Assembly (NCBI GenBank): GCA_030549495.1
Contig: JAUIRK010000952.1
Span: forward strand, 558,001 to 622,000
Source of the DNA: Nectonema munidae
Taxonomy: Eukaryota > Nematomorpha > Nectonematoida > Nectonematidae
Reading direction: 5' to 3'
Length of the DNA: 64,000 nt
A program made the translations under genes and the position numbers. Under the pieces are notes generated by a model. The model made no database searches. It worked only from the letters and a program-made list of their open reading frames with translations, and was not told the DNA's origin. Below, piece by piece: positions 9,773 through 19,965 of this stretch; the stretch's first letter is position 1, and every line of letters begins with the position of its first letter.

Positions 9773-12508
9773 CTAGAGTTCAACTCTCGAGATTTCTCGA
9801 GAAATTTTTTGATCTAGATGAAAAATCTCGAGAACGAGATTTATATTTTTCTCGAGAATTCTCGCATTATAAATATTTAGTTTTGTTTTAGATAAAATAT
9901 TTTTACAATTAATAATTTTGAAAAGTCTGATGTTTTTATTTTAAAAATAAGAGTTAAAGGTTAAAACTTAAAGCCTAAGGTTACATTTTTTAATGCTAAG
10001 GTGTCATGCAAAGTTACGTTATTTTATTCCATTTCTGGAAAACTAAAAAAATGTATACAGAACAAGAAAACTAAGTTAAAATATTTTAGTAGAATATAAA
10101 AAACACTTAATGATTTAAATAATTAGACATGATAAAATATATCTTATATAAGCAAAGATAAATTCTCAATGTAGTTAAAACCAAATTTTGGACTTTTTTA
10201 ATTTTTTGGTTGACTTATCTATTTAGTTTGTAAAAACTGAGTGCTTGATAAAGTCATCAAAGTAATATAAAAAAGAATGTAATAAATAATATTGTTTAGT
10301 TCAGTTATGTTTATACGATTAAGAATATATCTTTTTTTGTAAATAACAAACAATAAAGTAATATGCACGTATGTCTAATTAATCATATATTCATACTATA
10401 TTCTAGATTTAAATTTAGTAATCAGAAAATTTATTTATTTGTTTTTTCTCACTTCACTAAATAAAATGGCGGAATCTCATAAATTCTCATTTATTTGGAA
10501 TTTTTTGAAAAGGTTTTTAATAAAGATAGTGCTCAATGCAAATTTTGCAAAAAAGTTTCAGCTTCAAAAGGAATGTCTATTACTGGTTTAATTCGTCATC
10601 TCCAAAGTAAACATAATATTACGGAAGACAATTTTAAACAAAAAATTATACAATCCAAAAAAGGCCATTATATAAAGAGGAAGAAACAAGCTGTTCTAAA
10701 AAAAGTTTTTACATAGTTCCTGAAATTTTGGAAAAAAAGAAAGTCTATCTGAAATGGTGTCAAAACTCGTGTGTGTCGATTTATTTCCTGTTCACGCCAT
10801 AACGAGAAGTGAGTTTATTAGAAAATCACTAAGAGAAAAAGGTTTCAAACTACCTCAGAATGTCAGCGATGTTATGAACCTAGTTTATGACCAATATGAA
10901 ATTGCTAAAAGAATTATTAGACTCAAAATAAAGTCTTTTATTGACAAAAATGAAAAGTTTTGTATTTCACTTGATGAATTCACATCGTTAAATAATAAAC
11001 GAAGTATTCACTTTAAACTTGCATTCAAGCCAAAGTAAGTTTTTTAATTTAGGCTTGATGAGAATAAAAGGCTCATTTACCGCTGAAAATGCACTTAAAG
11101 AAATTGAGCAGAAATTAGAAGAGTTTGGCATCAATCTTCAAGAACACATCATTTCTTTTTTAACAGATGGAGCAAATGTGATGATAAAACTAGCAAGAAT
11201 TAGCGGAGTTTTGCATCATCAAATATGTTATGCTCTACAATTCATTTGGCTGTTTGTGATGTTTTGTACAAAGAAAATAGAAGTGTAGAGACATCAGCTT
11301 ATTCATCTCAAGAAAGTTCTGATGAGAACCCAATTGAGCGAGAAAATAACGATCTTAGTTTCAATTTTGACAGCCAAGCATTTGCTGTATACAATAATTT
11401 TCTCACAGATCACAACAAAAAAATGGATATAAATTTTAAAGAAATTTTAAAAAAACTTAGGAAGATTATTAAAACTTTTAAAAAATCTCAATTGAAAAAC
11501 GAAATTTTACAGAACTATGTCAAAAAAGAATTCAATAGAGAAAAAAAATTGTTTTTAGACTCGAAAACAAGATGGAACAGTATAGTTTTAATGATAGAAC
11601 GATTTCTTGAAATAAAATCTTGTGTTGCAAAAAGCTTAATTGACATAAAAGAAAACATTTCAGTTTCCGAATCTGAAACCAAGTTTTTATGTGATCTTAT
11701 GAATACTCTGAAGCCGATCAAAATTGCTTCTGAAAGAATCTGTAATAGGGATTCAAATCTTTTGACAGGTGAAGCTCCGTTTGAGTTCATCTTTGAGGAG
11801 CTAGATTCTCTTAGTGCTGCTTTGTCTTAAAAAGTTAAAGATTCTTTTATTTCCAGAATAAGTGTCAGAAGAAACGTAGAACTTATTAGTCTTTTAGAAT
11901 ATTTAAATTCTGGCAAAAATTATTATCAAAGATCAATCAAAAGTTTGACACTCTTCGACCCACACCAAGTTCGTGAACTTTTGATCAATCTGTTAAAGGA
12001 AGAAGGAAAAAACAAAAACGAAAGCTTGAATTTTTGAATGAAAAGCTTGAAAGCACAATTAAAAATAAAATGTTTCCAAGAAATGAAATGTTTACTAATA
12101 ATGGAAATACTAGTTACTCTAAAGATATAGAAGCGTTTGAAGCAACAGGAAAAATGTCAATTCAACTCGAAAACTTATTTAATAATTTAAAATGTATTCC
12201 ACCAACATCAACGGAGTCTGAAAGAATATTTTCTTCTGCTGGGATTTTTGTCACTAAGCTTATTGACAAAAGTGTCAATAGCTTGATTTTTTTAAGAAAT
12301 TTTTTTAAACTTTCAAAATAAATAAATTTTTCTGAAATTTTTGATCAATTTTAATAAGTTTAAATTATTGAAAGTTGTATTTTTCTAGATGAGTTTTAGA
12401 TTTGTTAAACTTCAAAAAAGTTCGAAAATTGTGGAGAAATCTCGATATATTATTTTTTCTATCGAGAAATCTCGATTCGAGAAAAATTGCCAAAATATTG
12501 AACACTAG
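9773..12508 (+). mobile_element. hAT transposon with both terminal repeats (hAT-3)
   Basis: A 2.7-kb element. The left end is CTAGAGTTCAACTCTCGAG. The right end on the other strand is CTAGTGTTCAATATTTTGGC. Subterminal regions at both ends are rich in TCTCGAG/CTCGAGA words (9790-9860 and 12440-12490), the usual place for transposase binding sites. The transposase lies between them on the plus strand. No clear 8-bp target duplication remains (GAGGGACG left, ACGTAACG right), so insertion is old or the flanks have drifted. About 700 bp at each side of the coding part is AT-rich and non-coding. Confidence 0.8.
10466..12321 (+). pseudogene. hAT transposase of hAT-3, frameshifted
   Basis: The likely start is ATG at 10466 (MAESHKFSFIW). 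A one-base shift then leads to a BED zinc finger (NKDSAQCKFCKKV…LIRHLQSKHN). The following blocks are 10754-11038 (KFCISLDEFTSLNNKRSIHF, the first catalytic region), 11019-11288 (MRIKGSFTAENALKEIEQKL and SFLTDGANVM), 11225-11830 (HLAVCDVLYKE, FLDSKTRWNSIVLMIERFLE) and 12034-12321 (CIPPTSTESERIFSSAGIF, the dimerisation motif). All domains of a full-length hAT transposase of about 600 residues appear in order. A handful of frame changes and a stop near 11828 separate them, so this copy is almost complete but not functional. Confidence 0.75.
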
Positions 12509-12597
12509 ACGTAACGCCCTTGATAAATTAGTGGGTATACATATCTTTAAGGAACTTGAGTAGCAAGCACTATTTTTTCATAAATGATAAATATAAA

Positions 12598-12743
12598 TAA
12601 AAAGAATGGACACATTTATTTAAAGAAAAAACAGAAGCGGTTTCGAAGCATCAACTTATATGAAAAATGAAAAATTTTCATTTTTAATAATACTTCAAAA
12701 CCGGATGTGTTTTTTCTTTGAATAAAGGTATCCATTTTTATTA
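12598..12743. mobile_element. Fold-back MITE
   Basis: Arms at about 12598-12650 and 12688-12743 are imperfect inverted copies (AAAAAGAATGGACACATTTA versus AATAAAAATGGATACCTTTA read from the other strand), with TTTAAAG and AAAAAACA blocks in common. The short loop is itself AT palindromic. The 15-mer AAAGAATGGACACAT recurs at 56890. The family is not recognised. Confidence 0.4.
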
Positions 12744-12892
12744 TTCTAATAATAAAAAATGCATACATCATCTAACAAACACATTTGATGTTTAAATACA
12801 TCATTTTATCATCAATTCTTATAATGGTCACATCTGTCAATGATTTTGTGTCTACAAATATTTTTTGATTGCCAAATTTTTGAGAAAAATAC

Positions 12893-13094
12893 GAATCAAA
12901 ATGAGTTATTACAGTGGAAGCGTCAATTTCTTTAACAAAGTTATCTGGAAAGACGCCAACTTGGCCATTTAGACTGCCACGCCACCATCCAATATCTGAG
13001 GAAGAGGTGGACAAGACCTTGATGATGTCTTTTTCTTGGAGCTGCAACTCATCATCCTTCTTAGCCTGGTAGTCATACAAAGCTATCACGTACG
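12893..13094 (-). CDS. SH3-domain exon, CD2AP/CIN85 type
   Basis: On the minus strand an acceptor (…AACTTGTAG) at 13095-13096 opens an exon encoding YVIALYDYQAKKDDELQLQE. It continues through DIGWWRGSLNGQVGVFPDNF to VKEIDAST. This is a full SH3 domain with the ALYDY motif, the acidic RT loop, the WW pair and the FPDNF block. The last block is characteristic of the CD2AP/CIN85 (Drosophila cindr) SH3 set, adaptors that link receptor endocytosis to actin. The end is uncertain. A donor GATTC|GTATTT at 12892 (phase 2) suits the next exon, while an earlier GTAATA donor would end it at 12913 in phase 0. A 73-nt intron separates it from the linker exon at 13168-13228. The strand and order suggest one gene with the other minus-strand exons. 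Confidence 0.8.
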
Positions 13095-13167
13095 CTACAA
13101 GTTATTAAAGAAGGGTGTATCAGAGCAAGTATTCTTATTTATGCTAGAAGCAGCAAAGCAAACGTAC

Positions 13168-13228
13168 TTTCGTTATTTTCTCCATTTTGTTTGGTTGGAG
13201 TGATGTTGTAAGTGTTTTGGCAGCACGA
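13168..13228 (-). CDS. 61-nt linker exon of the SH3 adaptor gene (probable)
   Basis: On the minus strand an acceptor GATTTTTTTAG is followed by 61 nt encoding SCCQNTYNITPTKQNGENNE. The exon ends at donor GTACGT in phase 1. Joined over the 73-nt intron to the SH3 exon it reads ENNE-TYVIALYDYQ without shifting frame. The peptide is a polar linker, as found between SH3 domains of adaptor proteins. Only phase 0 is open, so the upstream exon must end in phase 0. The SH3 exon at 24734 does not do so by its best donor, but the candidate exon at 17562 does. Confidence 0.5.
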
Positions 13229-14618
13229 CTAAAAAAATCAATAAAACAAGTATTCGTTATTGAAGACGACGACAAAATGTACAATAAATTGAGAAAAAAT
13301 AATGTTAATTAAATTAAAATCAATCCAACAAAAAGGAAAACCACTCTCGCCACAACATCATCTCTACTTTACGCATACAAACACGAGATACGCGAATGCA
13401 TAATCTTATCTTTCCAATATAATTATACGCGTCTACACAAAATGGAGACTTAATTGAAAAAAGAGAGAGTATGAAGTGCTTGCGTTCAAAATTTGGAGAG
13501 CTCTTCAAAAAATAAATATCATTATCTTCATTGAAGGTTGGACAAAGCAGCATGATACAATATAGGGTGAATCCGGATTTAAACCCCATATAAATTTAAG
13601 TCTGGCATAGGCTTTAACAAGCTCTTAATTTTAATCCTAACTCCCCATCATCACTACAATGATTTAAGCTTTGAAGTCAACAAAATTTTACGTCAGTTCA
13701 CCGTATATAGATTGGTAAATATTGAGCAAAAATCTTTCCCATTTTAAATCATTTTTCAGAAAATTGTTCAAACGAGTCAAGTAGAGGTGGGGAGTAGTGC
13801 AAATTCTAGATTTTCTTAAAGAATCATCAAGAAAAAATTTATGAGCTTAGTTACATTATATGATGATAATAATTACTAATCAAATTTCAATTAAATGTAA
13901 CTAAGCAAATGTAACTAAGAATAAAAAATTTATTTAATACTTAATAAAAAGAAACAAAAAAGACAAGGTGAAGGAAAAAGCTAAAATATAAAATAGTTTT
14001 TAATAATAAGAGGCATTAATACTCTTTAAACTCTTTAATTAAACTCTTTAATTTCACTCGTACACCCCTCCTGAGTCCTGGTTTCAAGAACCATTTGCGG
14101 GCTCCAAAAAAATTGAAAGAAAATCGGGAAAACAGCGAATATTTAGTTATTTAAAAAGAATTTTTATACAAAATTGAAAAATTTCTTACTTATTAATATT
14201 TATCCTTATTAATAACTTTTTAAGAATGTGCAGGTTTTGCAAAGAAAACTTTGTTCTTTTTTTGAAGGAAACATTAAAGAGATTGAAAAAAGCTTTCTGA
14301 TTCAGTACTTGTAAGCTTTATTATTGTCGATAAGGCAGGAAAAAATGTTCAAATTATTTCGATTGAAAATTTTTTTTCAAGAAATCAAATGCGAAGAAAT
14401 CATAAATTTAATTTCAAAAGCAAAAAATATTTTATATTTTCAATTTTTCTCATTAAATAAAATGTCTGCTCAATTTTTCAATCTAAAAATTTTGAAGCTA
14501 TAGAACCGGGAAATTTCACATTAGAACCGATACCGTACCCGAATTCAGAACCAGAACTAGGATGCATCATTAAAACTCATGAATGAATGAACGAATTAAG
14601 GAAGTGGTTATGAACCAT
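13229..14618. other. AT-rich intron sequence, no gene seen
   Basis: This lies within the intron region of the minus-strand SH3 gene. It has runs of A/T and no coding stretch, repeat family or RNA gene that I can support. Confidence 0.5.
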
Positions 14619-14752
14619 GCGTGGAGTGAGTATAGTTGGTTAGATACTGGGTTTGATAACTCAAGGTCTTGGGTTCGATCCCGCATCACGCCTACTTTCC
14701 TCATAGTTCGATACAAGCGGCGCAATTGTGACTTCTCGATGAAAACACCCCA
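14619..14752 (+). mobile_element. tRNA-derived SINE, copy 1
   Basis: About 134 bp. The tRNA-like head has a B box GGTTCGATCCC at 14672-14682 and an A-box-like GTTGGTTAGATACTGG. A shared body follows (CCTCATAGTTCGATACAAGC, then GGCGCAATTGTG and CTCGATGAAAACACC). The same sequence recurs at 14864, 17167, 19503 and 27797 on the plus strand and at 17359-17455 on the minus strand. Confidence 0.8.
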
Positions 14753-14863
14753 TAAAAAAAACCTCCAGGTAATTATCCAAAACTAATAAAATTAGTCAAA
14801 AAGTTTACTAAAAAATAGACATAGTAATAGTATAAGTAAAAATATATATCAATACTTCTGTTC

Positions 14864-15005
14864 AGGGGGGCGTGAGTAAGGTTGGTTAGATGCTGGATTC
14901 GATAACTCAAGGTCTTGGGTTCGATCCTGCATCAAGCCTGCTTTCCTCATAGTTCGATACAAGCGGCGCAATTGTGCCTTCTCGATGAAAACACCTCGGG
15001 GTACT
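14864..15005 (+). mobile_element. tRNA-derived SINE, copy 2
   Basis: Same family as 14619-14752 and 110 bp downstream of it. The B box reads GGTTCGATCCT. It is preceded by CTTCTGTTCAGGGGGGCGTG, resembling the start seen at 17155-17175, so the family begins near CTTCTG. Sequence to about 15066 (GTCCGCTCCGCTATGGGCAG) may be a longer 3' part or flank. Confidence 0.8.
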
Positions 15006-15095
15006 TCTACCTCATGCGCGTCCGCTCCGCTATGGGCAGCAAGCAGGTGATAATTATTTTCTAGCATTGAGGAAATTTTTTATATATTTTTTTAA

Positions 15096-15214
15096 TTAAC
15101 CCTTTGAAGACCAAAATTTTGAAGATGATCTTTTTCAATGGAATTTTATATATTCAAAGCAGACGATTTTCATTTCTTGGGACACTGGTGTCCCACTGGT
15201 CCTCAGAGGGTTAA
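15096..15214. mobile_element. TTAA MITE (palindrome GGGACAC..GTGTCCC)
   Basis: Flanked by TTAA on both sides. The ends are CCCTTTGAAGACCA and, from the other strand, CCCTCTGAGGACCA, 12 of 14 identical. Near the right end lies GGGACACTGGTGTCCC with perfect 7-bp arms. An inner GCAGACGAT motif links it to the other copies. TTAA sites and CCC-type ends suggest mobilisation by a piggyBac-like transposase. Confidence 0.75.
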
Positions 15215-16907
15215 ACTAAACAAAAGGGATTAGATATAAAAGAAGAATCTTACACATTTTTAAAATTGTGATGTATTTTCTTTATTAACACAAAAAATTA
15301 AAATATATATATGCTTGAGACTGGAAAACTAATGCATACAGAATTTGCCCTTCTTGCGGGACCAGCTTATGCGTATAAACATTTTGTTAAGTGGGGTGCG
15401 ATAGGTTAAAATAATATGAGGATAAGTGAAGTTCTTTGAAGGGTTTTCGTGTTTAATAGTGAGTGTCTGTTGAAATGTTGACACAATGTATTAAATGCTG
15501 AGAGGGAGAGGGAGAGTAGCACACCAACACAATCTTTCATTTTTCAAGGGCTTTGTTGAGAAGATGTAAGAAAGGGAATGAAATTAGCAAAATATAAGGA
15601 TGGGATACAATTTCAAGATTATGGATTAAATGGGAAGTTCCATCATTTAGAATTCAGCGCTTCTCGACCTAGAACTAATGTCTGGGCGGAAATGGAATTC
15701 CAAGGTAGCATTATTTTAGCAAATAGTTCAGCATTGTAAAAGCAGATATTTTAAAAAAAAATTTTTTTTACATAAGAATATAAAATGAAGTCAGGATTTT
15801 CAATCAAGGTGAAATTTTTTAAGCATAAATCACTGATAAAGGATGACTTCATGACCGGATCGGTAATTATTTAGCGATGGCGATTTCATACCATTTTTTC
15901 TAAAGAAAATTTTTACTGATTTTTCTATATGCGAAATAATTGTGAATGATGCCTAGAGTGTTACTTTAGAGTGGGCGTCAGAACCTTTTAAAGGGTTTCC
16001 GCCAAATATAGCGTTTTCCGATGATGATGTGATAAAAAATTTTTATTCTCTTCTAACTCAATTACAAAAAAAGCTTTGTTAAAACTGCTTTTATAAGCCT
16101 GTCAAAGATCTCAAAAAATTGAGTTATTTTTAGCATAGAAAGTCATCAGTGTGCCATTTTGGATTATACAATCCGCCACTTTTAGCGCATGCCTTATGAG
16201 GTGGCCAGCATTGTTTGGAGCAGAGTTTAAATCGCTCACTGAGATTGTATAAAAAAATTTATTAATTGCTCATGAAGTAAAAATTTTTTAAAAATCTTTA
16301 ACATTTTCTTTTTCATTCTTCATTGATCTAAGTTCAATGATCTCCTAAAAATTTTCATCCACAGAAATTAAATAACTGTGAATTTTTTCATTTAATGCCC
16401 CGCCAGATAACCGGTAAATCTTATCGGATATACGGATTCAGTTCTTTTCAAAATCCGGATACCGTGTATCTGCTTTTTATGCTGCCCGGTTCGTAAAGAA
16501 GAAGAATATAAGTTGGATTATAATGAAAAGTAAAAATCAGTGAAAATATAAAAAACGTAAATAAGAAAAATAGAAAAATAATGGATGGAGGCAAGAGATT
16601 TTGAAATTGTGTGAAATCCTGAAAAAAGAATCCTACACCTAAAAGCAAACATTTGCGACAGAAAGGCAATAAAAGAAGGAAAAGAGTACTCTATTGGCTA
16701 AATGCATAATTTTGCTGGAAATGGATTTGGTCTTGCACGCATTCTTCGCCTTTCTTTTATCCGTTAAGATGCTTTTGGTTGAAATCGCAGAATCATCTAA
16801 TCGAAAAAAAGTAGGATTACAATTTTTTTGGATAAACAAAGCACACATTTAGAAAAAAAAGGGGAATATTATGATGCGTGTTAACGAGGGTTGGCGAATC
16901 GGAGAAG
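15215..16907. other. AT-rich intron sequence, no gene seen
   Basis: No coding region was recognised. A short word GCCAAATATAGCGTTTTCCG with following GATGATG at 16001 recurs with small changes at 21572, so a low-copy dispersed repeat is present. Confidence 0.4.
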
Positions 16908-16985
16908 TTAACGCTTTGAGGATCAGTGAGACACCAGTACCCCCAAAAAATGAAAACCGTCTGCTTTTTATAATTGATTATTTTA
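16908..16985. mobile_element. TTAA MITE, left part only
   Basis: TTAACGCTTTGAGGATCAGT matches the palindrome-side end of the copy at 15096-15214 read in reverse. It then has GAGACACCAGTACCCC, a decayed palindrome, and the inner motif ACCGTCTGC. The other end is lost. Confidence 0.5.
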
Positions 16986-17166
16986 ATACAGCCTATTTTT
17001 CCTGCAACTTTGATATGTAGGCCGCTAAACATGTGATTGAGGGTCGCATGCCGCACTCAGGGTCGCTGTTAAGAAGCACTGGTCTAAAGCTAAAATAAAA
17101 GAGCTCATACAGTCAATTTTTAAATTTTTTAAAACGTTGGGTACTGAGAATAGAACTTCTTCTGAA

Positions 17167-17310
17167 AGGGGCGTGAGTAGGGTTGGTTAGGTGCTGGATT
17201 CGATAACGCAAGGTCTTGGGTTCGATCCCCCATCAAGCCTGCTTTCCTCATAGTTCGATACAAGCGGCGCAATTGTGCCTTGTCGATGAAAACACCCTAT
17301 GGTACCTTTA
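17167..17310 (+). mobile_element. tRNA-derived SINE, copy 3 (left arm of an inverted pair)
   Basis: Full copy with B box GGTTCGATCCCC, preceded by ACTTCTTCTGAAAGG. It faces copy 4 at 17359-17455, so the two form a palindrome of about 100-bp arms. Confidence 0.8.
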
Positions 17311-17358
17311 CCTTCTTCTCTTGACATTAAATTTACTAGGACATTTTACAAATTTATA

Positions 17359-17455
17359 TCGAACTATGAGGAAAACAGGCTTGATGCGGGATCGAACCCA
17401 ACACCTTAAGTTATCGAACCAGCATCTAACCAACCCTACTCACGGCGCCTTTCAG
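17359..17455 (-). mobile_element. tRNA-derived SINE, copy 4 (inverted, 3'-truncated)
   Basis: Reverse-strand copy lacking the last part of the body. It has B box GGTTCGATCCC and is followed at its head side by CGCCTTTCAGAAGAG, mirroring the AACTTCTTCTGAAAGG before copy 3. Confidence 0.8.
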
Positions 17456-17561
17456 AAGAGTGCTATGTTTTTGATGCAAATATCAGTATGTTGAATAATT
17501 TAAAACATGTCAAATACATCAATACTCTTTCCGTTCAAGGTGGTGTGTATTAAGCACTTAC

Positions 17562-17711
17562 AGTTTTGTTTGCGCGAAGCCCCAAAGATGGAAGACCCGC
17601 AATGCACCCAAATGAAGGCCAAATCTGCTTAAATACCATGTTGGCGTGTGCATGCGAGCGAATAAGACACCTGGCCACGATGTAAACGCGCCCCACAACG
17701 TGGATAGGCAT
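17562..17711 (-). CDS. Candidate alternative first exon of the SH3 adaptor gene
   Basis: In a stretch clearly richer in GC than its surroundings (about 17500-18370) the minus strand has a 58-codon open frame ending at a strong donor ACT|GTAAGT at 17561. ATGs at 17711 (MPIHVVGRVYIVAR) and 17639 (MVFKQIWPSFGCIAGL) are in frame. The donor leaves phase 0, the phase required by the 61-nt linker exon at 13228, and the strand agrees. Splicing would give a protein lacking the first SH3 domain. The base composition fits a promoter-proximal region. No protein homology supports it, so chance remains possible. Confidence 0.3.
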
Positions 17712-18370
17712 TTGCAGGTGTTGGACACGTTCATTTCATTATGACCCTCTACTAGCGTACAACAGTTTTCCTTTGTTACACAAACATCTACACGTATAGC
17801 ATATATAACATGATGGGATGGGATGTGTATGCGTTGTATTAGAAACGCAAATACACAATGCTTTTTATTGTGTAGTATTTAGTGACACACATAATGAAAG
17901 CACCTAGCTTTTAAAAATATTTACAAGAATATTAGGGGGTAATCGCCTATATATTATACCTATCAATTATTATCCTCTATGCCTGCCACAAAACAACCTT
18001 TTGTTTTATGACTGGCTGCCTTACAAAATATGGATATGTCATTGTGGCAAAATCAAGTCACACGTTTGTGCACCGATTAGCATATTTACTAAATGATGTA
18101 ACACGAACGTGAATACCGTGGAGAAGTCAAAAGTCAATAAGCGTTGCTGTGAGCATGCCGCTGAACTGGGGCCAAATCCCGCGAAACAAATATAAACGCA
18201 TCCTTTCACGAAAATGTAAGCAGAGTGACAGTAGTAAGTAAGTTGACTTGAGAATCTAAAAATAGTAGTGACGCCATTTGGGTATTTTATTTTTTATGAT
18301 TGCAGGCACATGTGTGCCCGCGTAGCATCATTTTTGTGCCGTAAAGGCAGCAGCATAGCGGTTATGAGAA
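17712..18370. promoter_or_regulatory. GC-richer island, possible promoter region
   Basis: Sequence here departs from the AT-rich background, with CG dinucleotides frequent (for example GATGTAAACGCGCCCCACAA). It has no long open frame beyond the candidate exon next to it. It would lie directly upstream of that exon on the minus strand. It could equally be an unrecognised repeat. Confidence 0.2.
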
Positions 18371-19502
18371 AACATTTTATGATGTGAGTGACAAAAAATT
18401 TAACTCTTTTGATGGTAATATCCATTCATCCATCTATTTGACTTTGACAGAAAATGATGTAAGCATTATTATTGAAGAAGAAATAAAAGATTTGCAAAAT
18501 GATATTTAATTGAAGGAAAATACTGTAATGCAAGATGATTTTGGGAACAAGGTAAAAATAAGAATAAACTCACCAATTTGAAATTTGTTTCTTATGCATT
18601 TAAATCATTCTTTGCGAATCTTTTTCTCACTTGAACATGAATAAATCGAAACTAAGATAGGGGCATTATAAATTCAAATCTTGAGGAATGAATGTTTATT
18701 ATGAACAGCTTCATCAAAATACACACCTAACTTTAGCAAGTTGATCAAAGAAACACAAAGCCAAGTTTTTCTCTTTAATTGAAGTGGTAAATGCGTTAAG
18801 ATAGATTTTCGATTTATGTATTGAATTCATTAATTCATATCTATGTGTATGTATGAGGATGTGTGTGCGCGTGTGCATATGATGTGTTTGTATATACGTA
18901 CATGCCTTTCTATGTATCTGTAAGCTTTTTATGGGTACTTATTATTACATCCAAAGAAAATTCAGGATCGATTGTGCCATGAAAGATGTTAAAATATTTT
19001 TGCCGCTCTTACTATGCCAACGGTTGAATACCCCTGTCTTATAAAGTCCTAAACTTATATAGTACAGTTAATCGTTTTTTTACATTTATTGCATACATAG
19101 TTCTAGTTAGCTGCTAAAAAAGTTCTTTTTTTAATTTCTTAGCTGTTTATGCAAAGTGTTCCCATCCAGTCATTTGGAAGATTTTGAGTCTGTTAAAACG
19201 AGAAATCAGTTTAAGTGTTAGATTACTGTTGGCATCGCTTGCGAACCACCCAGAAAGAAAATCAATTCAAGTGTGCTAACATTCCAAGAAAAAAAGTAAT
19301 TAGAAAATTTTTTTTAAATATTTTGATTGCAAAGAATTTTATTTCCTGAAGCAAATCATTGCTATATTTTAGGATTTTTCTTAAATCAAATTATCACTCG
19401 CCTACATTTTCATGTAGGGATGACTTTAAATCAAAAATTATATAAATAGAGAGAGAGAGAGAGAAGGAGATTCATAGTACTGCATAGTGCAACGGCTAGT
19501 AA

Positions 19503-19633
19503 GGGGGCGTGAGTAAGGTTGGTTAGATACTGGGCTTCGATAACTCAGGGTCTTGGGTTCGATCCCGCATCAGGCCTCCTTTCTTCATAGTTCGATACAA
19601 GCGGTGCAATTGTGACTTCTCGACGAAAACACC
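19503..19633 (+). mobile_element. tRNA-derived SINE, copy 5
   Basis: Starts GGGGGCGTGAGTAAGGTTGG, with B box GGTTCGATCCC and body ending GACGAAAACACCC. A GA-dinucleotide run lies just before it at 19449-19462. Confidence 0.8.
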
Positions 19634-19826
19634 CAACGCCCCTTTCGCCTTTAGCATAATTAAGCACATCTATATCAAATACATCCTCTTTTTTGAATTA
19701 TACGAAGACTTTGAACATCTCTATTTGTTAGGCGATGATAGGCTGCTTTTTTTTTTAAATGATATGAATCTTACAAAAAGTTTGAGTGAATTAGAACTTA
19801 GTAGGCAAGTATGACAAAATTCTATA

Positions 19827-19965
19827 ATAACCATTTGAGTGCCACAATTTTGAAGATTAATCGTTTGCTTTCTTTTTCAATGCTAATTTATATGTTTAAA
19901 GCAAAGGATTTTCATTTTTGGTGCACCGATTTCACAAGGTCCCTAATATCGTTTAATGTTGATAA
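19827..19965. mobile_element. TTAA MITE, degenerate
   Basis: AACCATTTGAGTGCCACAATTTTGAAG and the inner AAAGCAAAGGATTTTCAT align with the copy at 15096, but the TTAA borders and palindrome are worn. Confidence 0.35.

Noticed and set aside
14583-15067. Open frames over the SINE copies at 14.6-15.0 kb and 17.2-17.5 kb
   Set aside because: They follow the tRNA-derived repeat on either strand and recur wherever the SINE occurs, so they are not genes.
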